Assembly: GCF_017654505.1 (NCBI RefSeq)
Contig: NC_054537.1
Coordinates: forward strand, 60,910,145-60,974,144
Length of the DNA: 64,000 nucleotides
Direction of reading: 5' to 3'
Source of the DNA: Polyodon spathula
Lineage: Eukaryota; Chordata; Actinopteri; Acipenseriformes; Polyodontidae
Position 1 is the first letter of the stretch, and each line of letters begins with the position of its first letter. Shown piece after piece: positions 1-9,760 of this stretch. Position numbers and translations under genes: made by a program. Under the pieces are notes generated by a model, which was not told where the DNA came from, made no database searches, and worked only from the letters and a program-made list of their open reading frames with translations.

Positions 1-4
1 TCAG

Positions 5-169
5 TTGATGAAGTGTTTGAAACTAACAGTACCAAGGTAATCAATTCTATGCAGTATCTAGTGGATTTATTGACTGAAGCTGCTCAGACTGAAAATATTA
101 GTATGATTAATACCAGTCAGTTGAAGAACAATACACTGGCACTTGTGAAAGAGTTTGAAATGTTTAATG
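5..169 (+). CDS. Candidate coding exon, possibly abca13 N-terminal region
   Basis: The open frame starts straight after a possible AG acceptor at 3-4 and runs about 55 codons before a possible GT donor at 170. If that donor is not used, the frame goes on to a stop codon at about 223. The peptide has several N-glycosylation sequons (NST, NIS, NTS, NNT), as expected for an extracellular domain. The exon would end in phase 1, which fits the start of the block at 2023. The donor (GTGTTA) is weak and I do not recognise the peptide itself. Assignment to the large extracellular domain of the ABCA13-like gene further right rests only on strand, order and sequons. It could instead be the last exon of an unrelated gene, since AATAAA lies at about 564. 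Confidence 0.35.
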
Positions 170-225
170 GTGTTAAAGTGACTGTGCTTCTCCTGAAGAA
201 TACATCAGTGACATTTTTGCACTAG

Positions 226-1200
226 CGATGTAGCTTTTCCTCTTGGATCACCAGAGCCAGCAGAAGAGATATTCAGCACTGCAGTGCCATGACTCTTGTT
301 GATTTACAATTTTACTGTTAAGAGTCTTGCGTGGTGGTTGAAAATGTCATCATCATCATTAATTCACTCTCAAAGTGGTTTAAAATCAGCAATAAAAAAA
401 AACACTGAACATTGTTAAATTGAAATTTAAAGCAATGGGCCAGATTCTCAAAGCTACTCCAAGATGTCATTAGCATATTTCTTTTCTGGAAGGAAATGAA
501 ATACCAAATACAAATAAAGCAAATAAGAAACATCTTAAAACTTCATACAGTACAATCCCCTAAATAAAACTTCTGAGTTGTTTATTTTTGGTTTCCTAAC
601 CTTATTGGGTCTTTTATTCACCTTTCTGAAACAATTATGCAAATGACGAGTAGAATTTCAGAGCTTTGAGATTGTAGCCCTTGAGGTCTAAATCTAATAT
701 GGTCAGAAACTCATACTCCCAGATCGGTTGTTGCAGCTTGGATGCATAACAACTGAAAAACTGATTAGTGAGTGCATTTATTTTAGCAAGTTATGATTAG
801 GGGTGTGCAGGACTGAGATCCTGATGTCAATGTTCAGATTTTGATCCTGTCTACAAATGTACAGGCCACGCCCACTTCAGGGTTGGAACTCCACATTTTG
901 AAGAATTCTGCACATCCTATGATATCACAGCAGTCAGTTGAAATGTGATTTCAATAATGGTACAATAAAATATTTTACATTTAATTTTACTATATGCTAG
1001 GGAACTCGTTGTATACATGAGTTCTCAAATTGTTAAATGCAATTTACATAAAATGCAATTTACATTTTTAAACAAACTCATAATTTATAAATTGTTGAGT
1101 TTATAAATAAATCACACTTTTACTGTATAATGTTTAAATTAAGTTATTCCTAAATCCTGCTTTGGAAATTAAACTTTTTTAAAAAGTTGTTTTATTTTTT
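226..1200. other. AT-rich sequence with no recognised gene
   Basis: I see only intron-like AT-rich sequence here. There is an AATAAA at about 564, but no open frame or transposon signature that I can support. Confidence 0.5.
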
Positions 1201-1204
1201 AGTG

Positions 1205-1590
1205 TAATTATGTTGGTCAACGGATTATTTTTCCACCTGAGATTGCCACCACTAACCTTCGACCAGACATTGTCTTGTGGTCTGGATCAGAACGCTGGTA
1301 GAGTTAATAGTGCCATGGGAGGATGCTGTGGATGAGGCGTATGAGAGGAAGAAACTTCGGTATGCTCAACTAGCTGCTGAAGCAGAACAGCGAGGATGGA
1401 GAGTTCGAGTTTACCTAGTGGAGGTGGGTTGTCTTGGATTTGTGGCACACTCTACAACACAGTTTCTCAGAGATGTCGGGTTCAGTGGCCAAGAGTTGCG
1501 TTGCACAGTGAATAACTTATCTGAAGCAGCAAAAAGGAGCAGCAACTGGCTGTGGATCTCAAGCATAATAGAAAGAAAGCAAAGCTGATG
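1205..1590 (+). pseudogene. C-terminal restriction-like endonuclease of a non-LTR retrotransposon (broken)
   Basis: Two adjacent frames encode pieces of one domain. RPDIVLWS near 1250 and ELIVPWEDAVDEAYERKKL from about 1301 match the RPD...ELTVPWE pattern of the PD-(D/E)XK nuclease at the C-terminus of R2/NeSL-type non-LTR elements. The next residues (EVGCLGF, then a tail ending SSNWLW) fit the usual end of that protein in fish genomes. A frameshift separates the RPD motif from the ELIVPWE motif, so the nuclease cannot be made as one protein. No reverse transcriptase is seen upstream, so this is a 5'-truncated copy. In life this domain would nick target DNA for target-primed reverse transcription. 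The clade (NeSL, Utopia or similar) is inferred from memory. Confidence 0.7.
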
Positions 1591-1985
1591 TACAGGTAAG
1601 TAAGCTGGGCTGTTGAGTGGGGGACGGAGGGGGATGATGCTGGGACGCTAGAGTCACTGTTGAGCCCTCTTGAGGTGTCGTGGGTTAGTCGACGAAACAC
1701 TGAGGACTGAAGGTGCCCACTTGAAGACCCCAGAGATGTGCCCTACTTAGCTCAATCCAGACGGTTATCGTGCTGATGCGCTGGGGAGACCGCATTGTGG
1801 TTGATCCCTGGAGCCAGCATCGTAGCCGTTGTGTGTGCTGATGCACTGGGGAGGCAAAATAAGCTGATCCCTGTAGCCAGCAGTACACTTCAGCCATCAA
1901 CACTAGGCAGAAGTGCTTATATCTACATCAACAGATGGAAAGAAACGCAAATGGTTGGAGATGCAGATGGATCACATTAGTTTAC
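1591..1985 (+). mobile_element. 3' untranslated region of the same non-LTR element, with a duplicated 50-bp module
   Basis: This follows the endonuclease frame directly. It contains two imperfect copies of a module starting GCTGATGCGCTGGGGAG (from about 1772 and about 1838), each ending GATCCCTG.AGCCAGC. A related module lies in reverse orientation at 13698-13748 beside the Penelope-like fragment. The end of the element is not sharp. It appears to run to about 1985, just before an exon-like block. Confidence 0.55.
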
Positions 1986-2022
1986 TGTAAAGCTACATAT
2001 TAGTTGGTGCTTAATTGGCGAG

Positions 2023-2175
2023 AGCGAAGTTCAAATGAGCATGAAGATTTTAACATCTACTCTCATGTAATGGAAATAATGTGTAAGAAAATGTTGAATG
2101 ACATGAAGTTAATAGAAGTGGAACACTGGCAGAAAATCCAGATGATTCTTTTGCATGTATTCAGTACTTTAGCAG
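2023..2175 (+). CDS. Candidate coding exon
   Basis: The frame is open from a possible acceptor (GCGAG at 2018-2022, or TTAG ending 2003) to a good donor, GTATGC at 2176. It encodes about 50 residues including HVMEIMCKKMLNDMKLIEVE and HWQKIQMILLHVFSTLA, which looks like a helical, non-repetitive host protein. It ends in phase 1, and the next block at 2553 begins with two bases that complete a codon (GAT). The spliced frame therefore stays open. The non-LTR fragment immediately upstream may have replaced the natural polypyrimidine tract, so the 5' edge is uncertain. Family not recognised. Membership in the ABCA13-like gene is a hypothesis. Confidence 0.4.
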
Positions 2176-2552
2176 GTATGCTTTCATTGTATTGCAGATA
2201 CAGTTGAGAGTTACGAGACTGGGCTAAAATACCTAATGCACTTAAGTGAAGTATTGAGCCACTGTAAGTGCATGGTGTTGGGTTGGGAATCGCCTTTGAT
2301 TCTTTCTTCTATAAAAAAAAATTGCATCTTCTATATATACAATGGTTATTTGAAACTGTTCCCAATATTATAAAATACACTAAAAATAACCAAGGACACA
2401 TTTTAACTGCCAATTGAAAATCTTTTTTTTTTTTTTTTTAAAGCCAAGCTGTAGCCCATGTAAAAGGATTATTACACATATGTCTTTGATTCTCATAAAT
2501 AACGACAGTGGTATTCATGTTCTACAAAATAATGTTTTTTTCTTTGTTACAG

Positions 2553-2671
2553 ATAGGATTTATGTGTTTGAGGACACTTTGTGTACCACTGTAAACGGTG
2601 CTGAAGCTTTAGCAGGCCATCTTATCAACTCAGCCTTTGAATGTATTGATCTAGCAGTTGACATTTACAAG
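2553..2671 (+). CDS. Candidate coding exon
   Basis: A strong acceptor (pyrimidine-rich run ending TTGTTACAG at 2552) and a donor GTTGGT at 2672 bound a 119-bp open block. Spliced to the block ending 2175, the peptide reads through without a stop and includes RIYVFEDTLCTTVNGAEALA and GHLINSAFECIDLAVDIYK. The block ends in phase 0, which matches the block at 15477. I do not recognise the domain. The open frame, balanced composition, splice sites and consistent phase are the evidence for a real exon. Confidence 0.5.
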
Positions 2672-2920
2672 GTTGGTATAGTAATGATATTTGATTATTT
2701 TAAAAGCCTATTGTCAGTAATCACTAAAGCAACCATTAGACACTTTTCTGCTTACGATAGGGCTCATAAGCCTATTTGCCAGCTCTCCACCTAACAATCT
2801 GACCAATAATCTACATGACTGGTCACTTTATGGACACAGGTATCCTCAGACAAAGTTTCAGATTCAACAGGACCACAATGTAGTTCTCCATATTTTTAAA
2901 TACAGTACATTGTGATGGAG
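2672..2920. other. Intron-like sequence
   Basis: This lies between the donor at 2672 and the left LTR at 2921. Nothing else is recognised. Confidence 0.4.
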
Positions 2921-3336
2921 TGTTACGACCCTTTATGTTTATTAGTGTTTTCTGTTGTATGTAATGTGTTAGTGTCGGTGTTTATGTATAAAATACACGG
3001 GATATAAATATGGGTTACGAGCACGAGTGTTTAAAATGTATATTTGTATTTAGGCACAAAGATTGCACAGCACTTCACGTGCAGGTAAAATGTAATAATA
3101 TGTGAGCATGGGGAATTGCACTTTTATTAATTCACGTGCAGTTGTACAGAGACTCCATTTGAAGGATTGATTAGCAATCCAGTCTCGGTACAGCTGCATA
3201 AAAGCAGCATGTTTTCAATCACTCTGGGTTGTGTGTTCAGTGAGTGGAGAACGGGATTGGAGACGGAGGTAACAGTTATAATAATAGTTAAAGTAAGAAC
3301 AGCTCACCATGTTTGTCTGTGAAGTCTGTTTTGTTT

Positions 3337-6058
3337 CGTCACAAATAACGCTGAATCAGCTAAGCTGGTCAGTAAAACATTGAATCCTTTGTATGGAGAA
3401 TCTCAGTAGCTAAGGCTCATGGTTCATCAACTAATTCAGATTCAGTTGTATTGAGTTTGCCCACTAATGATGATAAACAAACTACAAGTTAGGTGCCTGC
3501 TGATATGAAAAACAGTAAGTTTTGGCCCCCTACTGTATTCTGGATGAATGGCATCCCTTCTAAAGTGTCTCCATGTGAGCAGAAGAAGTGTATAGTAACA
3601 ATGTGTACAGATCCAGAACTATTGTACATGGTGCAGAAGTAACCCTGACACATAAATTAAAACATAATCCTCTTGTTAATTGTGCATGTAATATGTGCTA
3701 AAGCAAGTCATCAGTGACTGGGCTCAGACTTTGTCCGGCATGCAGTCATTTGGCTAAACACTGTAGAATCTTGTTTGAATGCAATGATTCTGTAGGTGTT
3801 TCTTTCTCTCATTTAAATGTAAACCCAAAAAGATATTAAGAGGATTGAATGCATGAGTTGTGAAAGGGTCACTTAGTAAAATGGGCGCATCTGGGAAAAT
3901 TAGAATGTGAGGAAGGTTTTCCTACTAAACGTGTACAAGTGTCTTGTAGGTACGAAGTCAAGGCCATGGCGACTCACACCTGTGATGCGAGACGATGGAT
4001 TCGAGAGCCTATTATCGTGTTAACTGAGCCTACCTGAGTGGAACCTGAGACCGAAGTGGAGGCCTGCTGGGAGCGAGCTGAAACCCCGGACATGGATTGG
4101 AGAATTTAAAATGAAATTTATTAATGCAATAATATGTGTTATAATCCTTTGTATTGTTTGTATAATCTGTAGTTTGGAAAATTGTGTAAGTGTGTCATCA
4201 AAAGTAACGCGTAATGCTGTTTTAATTCTTAATTGTGAAACTTATTTATTTTCTTTATAGAAAATCATGCAGTAGAAGCTGGTATAGTTTGATACAAGTG
4301 GCCAGTTTTTAGGCAGTTTCTTATCAAGATGGGCTTGATTCCCAGAATTGAATGCAAGTTTCTGCAGCACCCTTTTTAGCCTAAGAAAATGTTGTTAAAT
4401 GTTGAAATAAGGTTTAATATGCTTGCTTTTTACTATAAACTATTTGTGCGTGTAAGACCATATGCTTAACACTGCCTGTTATAATAATATACATGAAATT
4501 GTTTCTCGTCAAGATAGGTTCGCATTTAAAATAGTTAATAATCGTGTTCTATAGGGAGTAAACTGTCTAGTTTGACTCTGAGTTAAAAGATGATGCAACA
4601 TAAAGGGATATTGTTTGAAAAATAAAATAAGAAGCTTAAAAAGTAATTTTAAGAAAAAGAATAGAAGATGGGTTTTAAGAAAGTAAAAACTTTATAACTT
4701 GTGAACCTGTCTTGAAGTCGTGCCAGAAAGTAAAGGGATAGTTGGCACGAAGAGCGGAGTTCTCTTATCGAACAGCGTCAAGGTTAGAGAGTGTTTTCTC
4801 ACCATAGAAAAACTGGAAAAAACTTTGATTATTGCTGGAAATTGGAACGCTAAGTGCACAGCCAGTGAACCGGTTTTAGCTGGTTTTTGTGCCGCTGAAA
4901 AAAATAGGAGGTCGTCCACAGTTCAGCTGAATTTGTGCTGTTAGGAAACTCATAGGACAGAGACATTACAATCTTACACTTAAATAAAAAACAAATAGAT
5001 TATCCATGAAGAGAAACTCTATATTGGGAAAAACATAAGATGGAAGTTCCCTATAATATCTGTTAAGCACACGCCTGTAAAGAGAGAAGGAAAACTAATT
5101 TGAAGAATAGAATGGCATGAGGGAATATATTATTAGACATTAATACATACAATCAATATAATCATAACTAATAGTGTTGTATATATTTCAAACAACACTT
5201 ATATATTCAACAATAACACTATAGTGTTGTATATACTTCAAACAACACTCATATATTCAAAATAATATTATTTTCTTTGTTTCACCTAGCTTTTTAGATA
5301 GAGGAGGGGTCGAGAAATGAGCGGGTGAGATCATGATTGGATGTGTAGACCAGGTGTCATATCTTGAAAAATTGCTGACACAAGGCTCTAAATTTTTAGG
5401 CTGTTGTGTGCCAAAGAGATAAGAGTTAGACTTGATAAAGATTCTCCATGTATTCTATGGAGACGAATCCTATAAAAACTCACACTTTTCGCAAAGGGGT
5501 ACCACATTCAAGACCTTTGCTTGACAGGGTGAAGTGGTCCATCACTTGCAGATCTCCACCAGACTGATTCCTTTGTTCACGCTACTTTTCCTTATAATAG
5601 GAGGTAAGCATATTACTAACATTATTATGTCTTACATGTATCGGTTGCATTGCTATAAGGTTTTGAAACTATGTTTTGGTTTTAAGAGAGTGTTATATTG
5701 AATGAAACTGAAATATAGAAGTGGGTGCTTGTAGACTGCATGTGTTGGAATTTGGTGATCTGATCAACCTACCTTTTTCCAAATATTAAAAGCATTTTAA
5801 TAAAGCAAAAGAGCATTGCTCTGATTCGTAAAACTTAAAATGAATGAATCTTGAGTGTCTTTCTTTCCGATTAAATAAAGGTTATATGGACTTACTTACA
5901 GCTCGTCCAGTGCTCGAACATAAACCACTAGGAGTTTATAACATCTCTGTCCTCCTAACGTCTCCCCTGAGTTAAGAGTGTGTGCAGAGTAAATAGAAAA
6001 TAAATAAGACAGAATAAAAAGAGTACGTGAAAATCTGCGAAACGCAGCAGGCGTGACA
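3337..6058 (+). mobile_element. Retrovirus-like insertion inside the left LTR
   Basis: The left LTR stops after GTTT at 3333-3336 and resumes with GTTT at 6059-6062, so 2,722 bp were inserted with a 4-bp target-site duplication. The insert has no long open frame. Near its right end are a purine tract (about 5299-5320), a TATA-like CCTATAAAAACTC (about 5470), and an AATAAA signal at about 5874, in the order expected of an LTR on the plus strand. A cysteine/histidine-rich stretch near 3730-3790 is full of stops. A 49-codon frame at 4111-4260 starts with a hydrophobic, signal-like segment. No reverse transcriptase or integrase was recognised, so the family is unknown and the element is probably internally deleted. 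Confidence 0.5.
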
Positions 6059-6379
6059 GTTTGTATATTTATTTTGGCTAAAGTGCTGTGTCCTGTGTTT
6101 TGTTTGTCTTGCAACCTTTTATTTTCTGTATGTTTAATCATTAAATGCTGAGCTCAAGCAAGCACTCAGCTTCACCAAAACTCCATGTCTCTGTCCTGTG
6201 TGCTGTTCTTCCAGGTCTGACATCACTACTGCAGTCATCCTGGTCACATATGGTGTCTGAAGAGGGATAAGCCCAGCCTCCAAGTCTGACGAGGGAAGGA
6301 CAACGTTTTTTTTGTGTGAAGTGTCCTTTTGGGGGGAAAAAAAAGACTACAAATATTTTAAAAAAAAAATCATAAAGAA

Positions 6380-7126
6380 ATGGGGAAAAGTGGTCTGAGG
6401 AAGCAGCAGCGCAGGGTCGGTCGCAGGTCCTGCGCTGTCTCTACCACACTGGACGTCTGCCTCACCTGCCTGAAAGGTGAGGAATGGTGCTTTGCCGTTG
6501 GCGAGGTTGGGCACATAGCACCCGACCAGCCCCCTCCATTGCCAGAGACAGAGGAGTCTGAATGCCCTATGCCAGCGCCCAGAAGGGGGAGCCTGTGTAA
6601 GGATGCCTGCCTCACTCCGCCCAAGGATGCCTGCCTCGCTGTGCCTGAGGATGCCTGCCTTGCTCCGCCCAAGGATGCCTACCATGCATCGCCTGGGGAA
6701 ACACCGGTTACAAGGTACGAGGGAGAAGTGGAGCTCCCGCTGCCGCCTCTATGGCCAGGGGCTCTCCTCCCGAGTTTGCCTCCCGAGGGTCCGCTGCTGC
6801 TGCTGTTGACTCCCATAGGGTCCGCTGCTGCTGCTGTCGCCTCCCGAGGGTCCGCTGCTGCTGCCGTCGCCTCCCGGGGGTCCGCTGCTGCTGCCGTCGC
6901 CTGGGGTTGCCAGAACTGCTTTTCCTGGGGTGATTGTCAGCCCTGCTTTTCCACAGGAAATACTGTGGCCGGAGCCCCACAAGGGGGAGCTACCAGCTAT
7001 GAAAAAGGGGGGGAAGAGGTCAGAAGACCACCTTCCCCCGAAGCACTTTCGCTGCAAGGAATTTGGTGGCCGGAGCCCCACAAGGGGGAGCTGCCAGTTA
7101 CAGAGAAGGGGGAGAAGGTCAGGTGA
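6380..7126 (+). CDS. Gag-like protein with degenerate zinc knuckle, of the outer LTR element
   Basis: This is a 248-codon open frame in the centre of the LTR element, starting MGKSGLRKQQRRVGRR. Residues about 28-52 (CLTCLKGEEWCFAVGEVGH) resemble a pair of retroviral-type CCHC zinc knuckles in which key cysteines are lost (CFAV where CFAC is expected, and APDQ after GHI). The remainder is proline-, alanine- and glutamate-rich with short internal repeats (KDACL.PP four times, then a GSAAAAVASR repeat). In gag proteins the knuckle binds RNA for packaging. There is no capsid homology that I can see. Two similar basic stretches (WPEPHKGELPV) near the end show further internal duplication. The open frame is unusually long for such an old nested element, but may be partly fortuitous given its repeats. 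Confidence 0.55.
   Translation: MGKSGLRKQQRRVGRRSCAVSTTLDVCLTCLKGEEWCFAVGEVGHIAPDQPPPLPETEESECPMPAPRRGSLCKDACLTPPKDACLAVPEDACLAPPKDAYHASPGETPVTRYEGEVELPLPPLWPGALLPSLPPEGPLLLLLTPIGSAAAAVASRGSAAAAVASRGSAAAAVAWGCQNCFSWGDCQPCFSTGNTVAGAPQGGATSYEKGGEEVRRPPSPEALSLQGIWWPEPHKGELPVTEKGEKVR
6775..6905. repeat. GC-rich minisatellite inside the gag-like frame
   Basis: Four imperfect copies of a unit of about 33 bp contain GAGGGTCCGCTGCTGCTGC. They encode the alanine- or leucine-rich run of the gag-like protein. Confidence 0.75.
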
Positions 7127-7364
7127 TCACCCCCACAGACAGCCGGGCTGCGGCCCAGATTGCCTTGGCTGGAGGAGCCAGCCTGTGTAGAGTTGGCCAC
7201 CACCTTTGGCCCGTTTCTGCCGCTGTTCCTTGGCCAGGACTATGACCGGGACTTTGGGACTGAGGGGGTAGGTGGTCATTGAGGCCAGGTGTGCTGTGCA
7301 CAAGAGGAGGGAGGGCATATGTGTCCCGCCCCTTTATGTTTATTAGTGTTTTCTGTTGTATGTA

Positions 7365-9020
7365 CAGTGGCTTGCGAAAGTATTGACCCCCCCCCCCCCC
7401 CCCCCCCCCCCCCCCTTGGCATTTTTCCTATTTTGTTGCCTTACAACCTGGAATTAAAATGGATTTTTTGGGGGTTTGTATCATTTGATTTACACAACAT
7501 GCCTACCACTTTGAAGATGCAAAATATTTTTTATTGTGAAACAAACAAGAAATAAGACAAAAAAACTGAAAACTTGAGCGTGCATAAGTATTCACCCCCC
7601 CAAAGTCAATACTTTGTAGAGCCACCTTTTGCAGCAATTACAGCTGCAAGTGTCTTGGGGTATGTATCTATAAGCTTGGCACATCTAGCCACTGGGATTT
7701 TTGCCCATTCTTCAAGGCAAAACTGATCCAGCTCCTTCAAGTTGGATGGGTTCCGTTGGTGTACATCAATCTTTAAGTCATACCACAGATTATCAATTGA
7801 ATTGAGGTCTGGGCTTTGACTAGGCCATTCCAAAACATTAAAATGTTTCCCCTTAACCCACTCGAGTGTTGCTTTAGCAGTATGCTTAGGGTCATTGTCC
7901 TGCTGGAAGGTGAACCTCCATCCCAGTCTCAAATCTCTGGAAGACTGAAACAGGTTTCCCTCAAGAATTTCCCTGTATTTAGCACCATCCATCATTCCTT
8001 CAATTCTTCCCAGTCCCTGTTGGTGAAAAACATCCCCACAGCATGATGATGCCACCACCATGCTTCACTGTGGGGATGGTGTTCTCGGAGTGATGAGAGG
8101 TGTTGGGTTTGCGCCAGACATAGCGTTTTCCTTGATGGCCAAAAAGCTCAATTTTAGTCTCATCTGACCAGAGTACCTTCTTCCATATGTTTGGGGAGTC
8201 TCCCACATGCCTTTTGGCGAACACCAAACGTGTTTGCTTATTTTTTTCTTTAAGCAATGGCTTTTTTCTGGCCACTCTTCCGTAAAGCCCAGCTCTGTGG
8301 AGTGTACGGCTTAAAGTGGTCCTATGGACAGATACTCCAATCTCCACTGTGGAGCTTTGCAGCTCCTTCAGGGTTATCTTTGGTCTCTTTGTTGCCTCTT
8401 TGATTAATGCCCTCCTTGCCTGGTCCGTGAGTTTTGGTGGGCGGCCCTCTCTTGCCAGGTTTGTTGTGGTGCCATATTCTTTCCATTTTTTAATAATGGC
8501 TTTAATGGTGCTCCGTGGGATGTTCAAAGTTTCGGATATTTTTTTATAACCCAACCCTGATCTGTACTTCTCCACAACTTTGTCCCTGACCTGTTTGGAG
8601 AGCTCCTTGGTCTTCATGGTGCCGCTTGCTTGGTGGTGCCCCTTGCTTAGTGGTGTTGCAGACTCTGGGGCCTTTCAGAACAGGTGTATATATACTGAGA
8701 TCATGTGACAGATCATGTGACACTTAGATTGCACACAGGTGGACTTTATTTAACTAATTATGTGACTTCTGAAGGTAATTGGTTGCACCAGATCTTATTT
8801 AGAGGCTTAATAGCAAAGGGGGTGAATACATATGCACGCACCACTTTTCCGTTATTTATTTTTTAGAATTTTTTTAAACAAGTTATTTTTTTCATTTTTC
8901 ACCAATTTGGACTATTTTGTGTATGTCCATTACATGAAATCCAAATAAAAATCCATTTTAATTCCAGGTTGTAAGGCAACAAAATAGGAAAAATGCCAAG
9001 GGGGGGTCAATATTCGCAAA
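7365..9020 (-). mobile_element. Tc1/mariner-type DNA transposon inserted in the right LTR
   Basis: Terminal inverted repeats are visible. The left end (from CAGTGGCTTGCGAAAGTATT at 7365) includes CTTGGCATTTTTCCTATTTT, and the complement of that motif occurs near 8975-9000. Both ends also share the ACAACCTGGAATTAAAATGG segment in inverse orientation. The left end abuts TA, as expected of Tc1 insertion. The element interrupts an LTR whose two parts match the uninterrupted order in the left LTR. Its transposase lies on the minus strand. A run of about 29 C at 7387-7415 sits inside the left terminal repeat. Confidence 0.9.
7606..8617 (-). pseudogene. Tc1-like transposase, frameshifted
   Basis: The N-terminal part (8617 leftward) holds the paired helix-turn-helix DNA-binding region (ISETLNIPRSTIKAIIKKW, then the AREGRPPKL hook). 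It is followed by the first catalytic Asp in VLWSDETKIELFG and the [12 protein letters not shown] motif. The frame shifts at about 8000-8060 and continues with the second Asp in [11 protein letters not shown] and then [15 protein letters not shown]. In that last motif family members normally have Glu (PIENLW), but here it is Asp. Joined length would be about 340 codons, the usual Tc1 size. The enzyme would cut and paste the element at TA sites. The frameshift alone should inactivate it. Confidence 0.92.
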
Positions 9021-9480
9021 ATGTTGGTGTTTATGTATAAAACACAGGATATTTATAGAACACGAGTGTGTATATGTATTTAGGCACGAGGATTGCACAG
9101 CACTTCACGTGCAGGTAAAATGTAATAATATTGAGCAAATTGCACTTTATTAAATTTCCATTGATTAGCAATTCTTGGTACAGCTGCATAAAAGCATGCA
9201 TGTTTTCACTCACTTGGGGTTGTGTGTTCGGTGAGTCCAGAACAGGAATGGAGACGGAGGTCCAATAATAATAAGTAATAACAATGTTTGTCTGTGTAGT
9301 CTGTTTTGTTTGTATCTTTATTTTGGCTAAAGTGCCGTGTCCTGTGTTTTGTTTGTTTTACAACCTTTTATTTTCTGTTTAATCATTAAATGCTGAGCTC
9401 AAGCAAGCACTCAGCTTCACCAAACTTCATGTCTCTGTCCTGTGTGTTGTTCTTCCGGGTCTGACGTCACCACTGCTCAC

Positions 9481-9695
9481 ATCCATTAAGCAAGTGAAAT
9501 GTAGTATTCATTTTATCCATAGACGATTTTGCAACTATACCACGGATTAATCGCCACAATAACTACCGACAAATCTTAAATCGTATTTAAATGATATTTT
9601 ATTAATCTCCTAAAGAATTTTTTGGAAAAATTTAGGGTATTACAAGATATCCTATGACATTCCTGTAATGAGACATTCCTTCTCAATGGATCAAC

Positions 9696-9760
<65 letters not shown>

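Larger units (their letters stand above)
2921..9480 (+). mobile_element. Nested gag-only LTR retrotransposon (outer element)
   Basis: Two LTR copies flank an internal region of about 1.1 kb. The left LTR is split: 2921-3336 and 6059-6235. The right LTR is also split: 7322-7364 and about 9021-9480. Both copies share the start CCCTTTATGTTTATTAGTG, the middle GCACAGCACTTCACGTGCAG and the end stretch GCTGAGCTCAAGCAAGCACT. A purine-rich tract (AAGAGGAGGGAGGGCATATG) sits directly before the right LTR. The TGGTGTCTGAAG region follows the left LTR. These are the standard marks of a plus-strand LTR element. The interior holds one gag-like frame and no protease, reverse transcriptase or integrase, so the copy would depend on another element. 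Exact outer ends and target-site duplication are not resolved. Confidence 0.8.

Noticed and set aside
1765..1880. Hammerhead ribozyme in the 3' module (CTGATG box)
   Set aside because: CTGATG is present, but no GAAA follows a stem, so the hammerhead core is absent.
1685..1903. Open frames on both strands between 1685 and 1980
   Set aside because: They overlap the repeated 3' region of a non-LTR element. The frames follow the repeat and have no protein family features.
6347..6980. Minus-strand frames opposite the gag-like protein
   Set aside because: They are shadows of the GC-rich repeated gag frame and have only low-complexity repeats.
7816..8549. Plus-strand frames opposite the Tc1 transposase
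   Set aside because: The minus strand carries the recognisable catalytic motifs; the plus frames are shadows.
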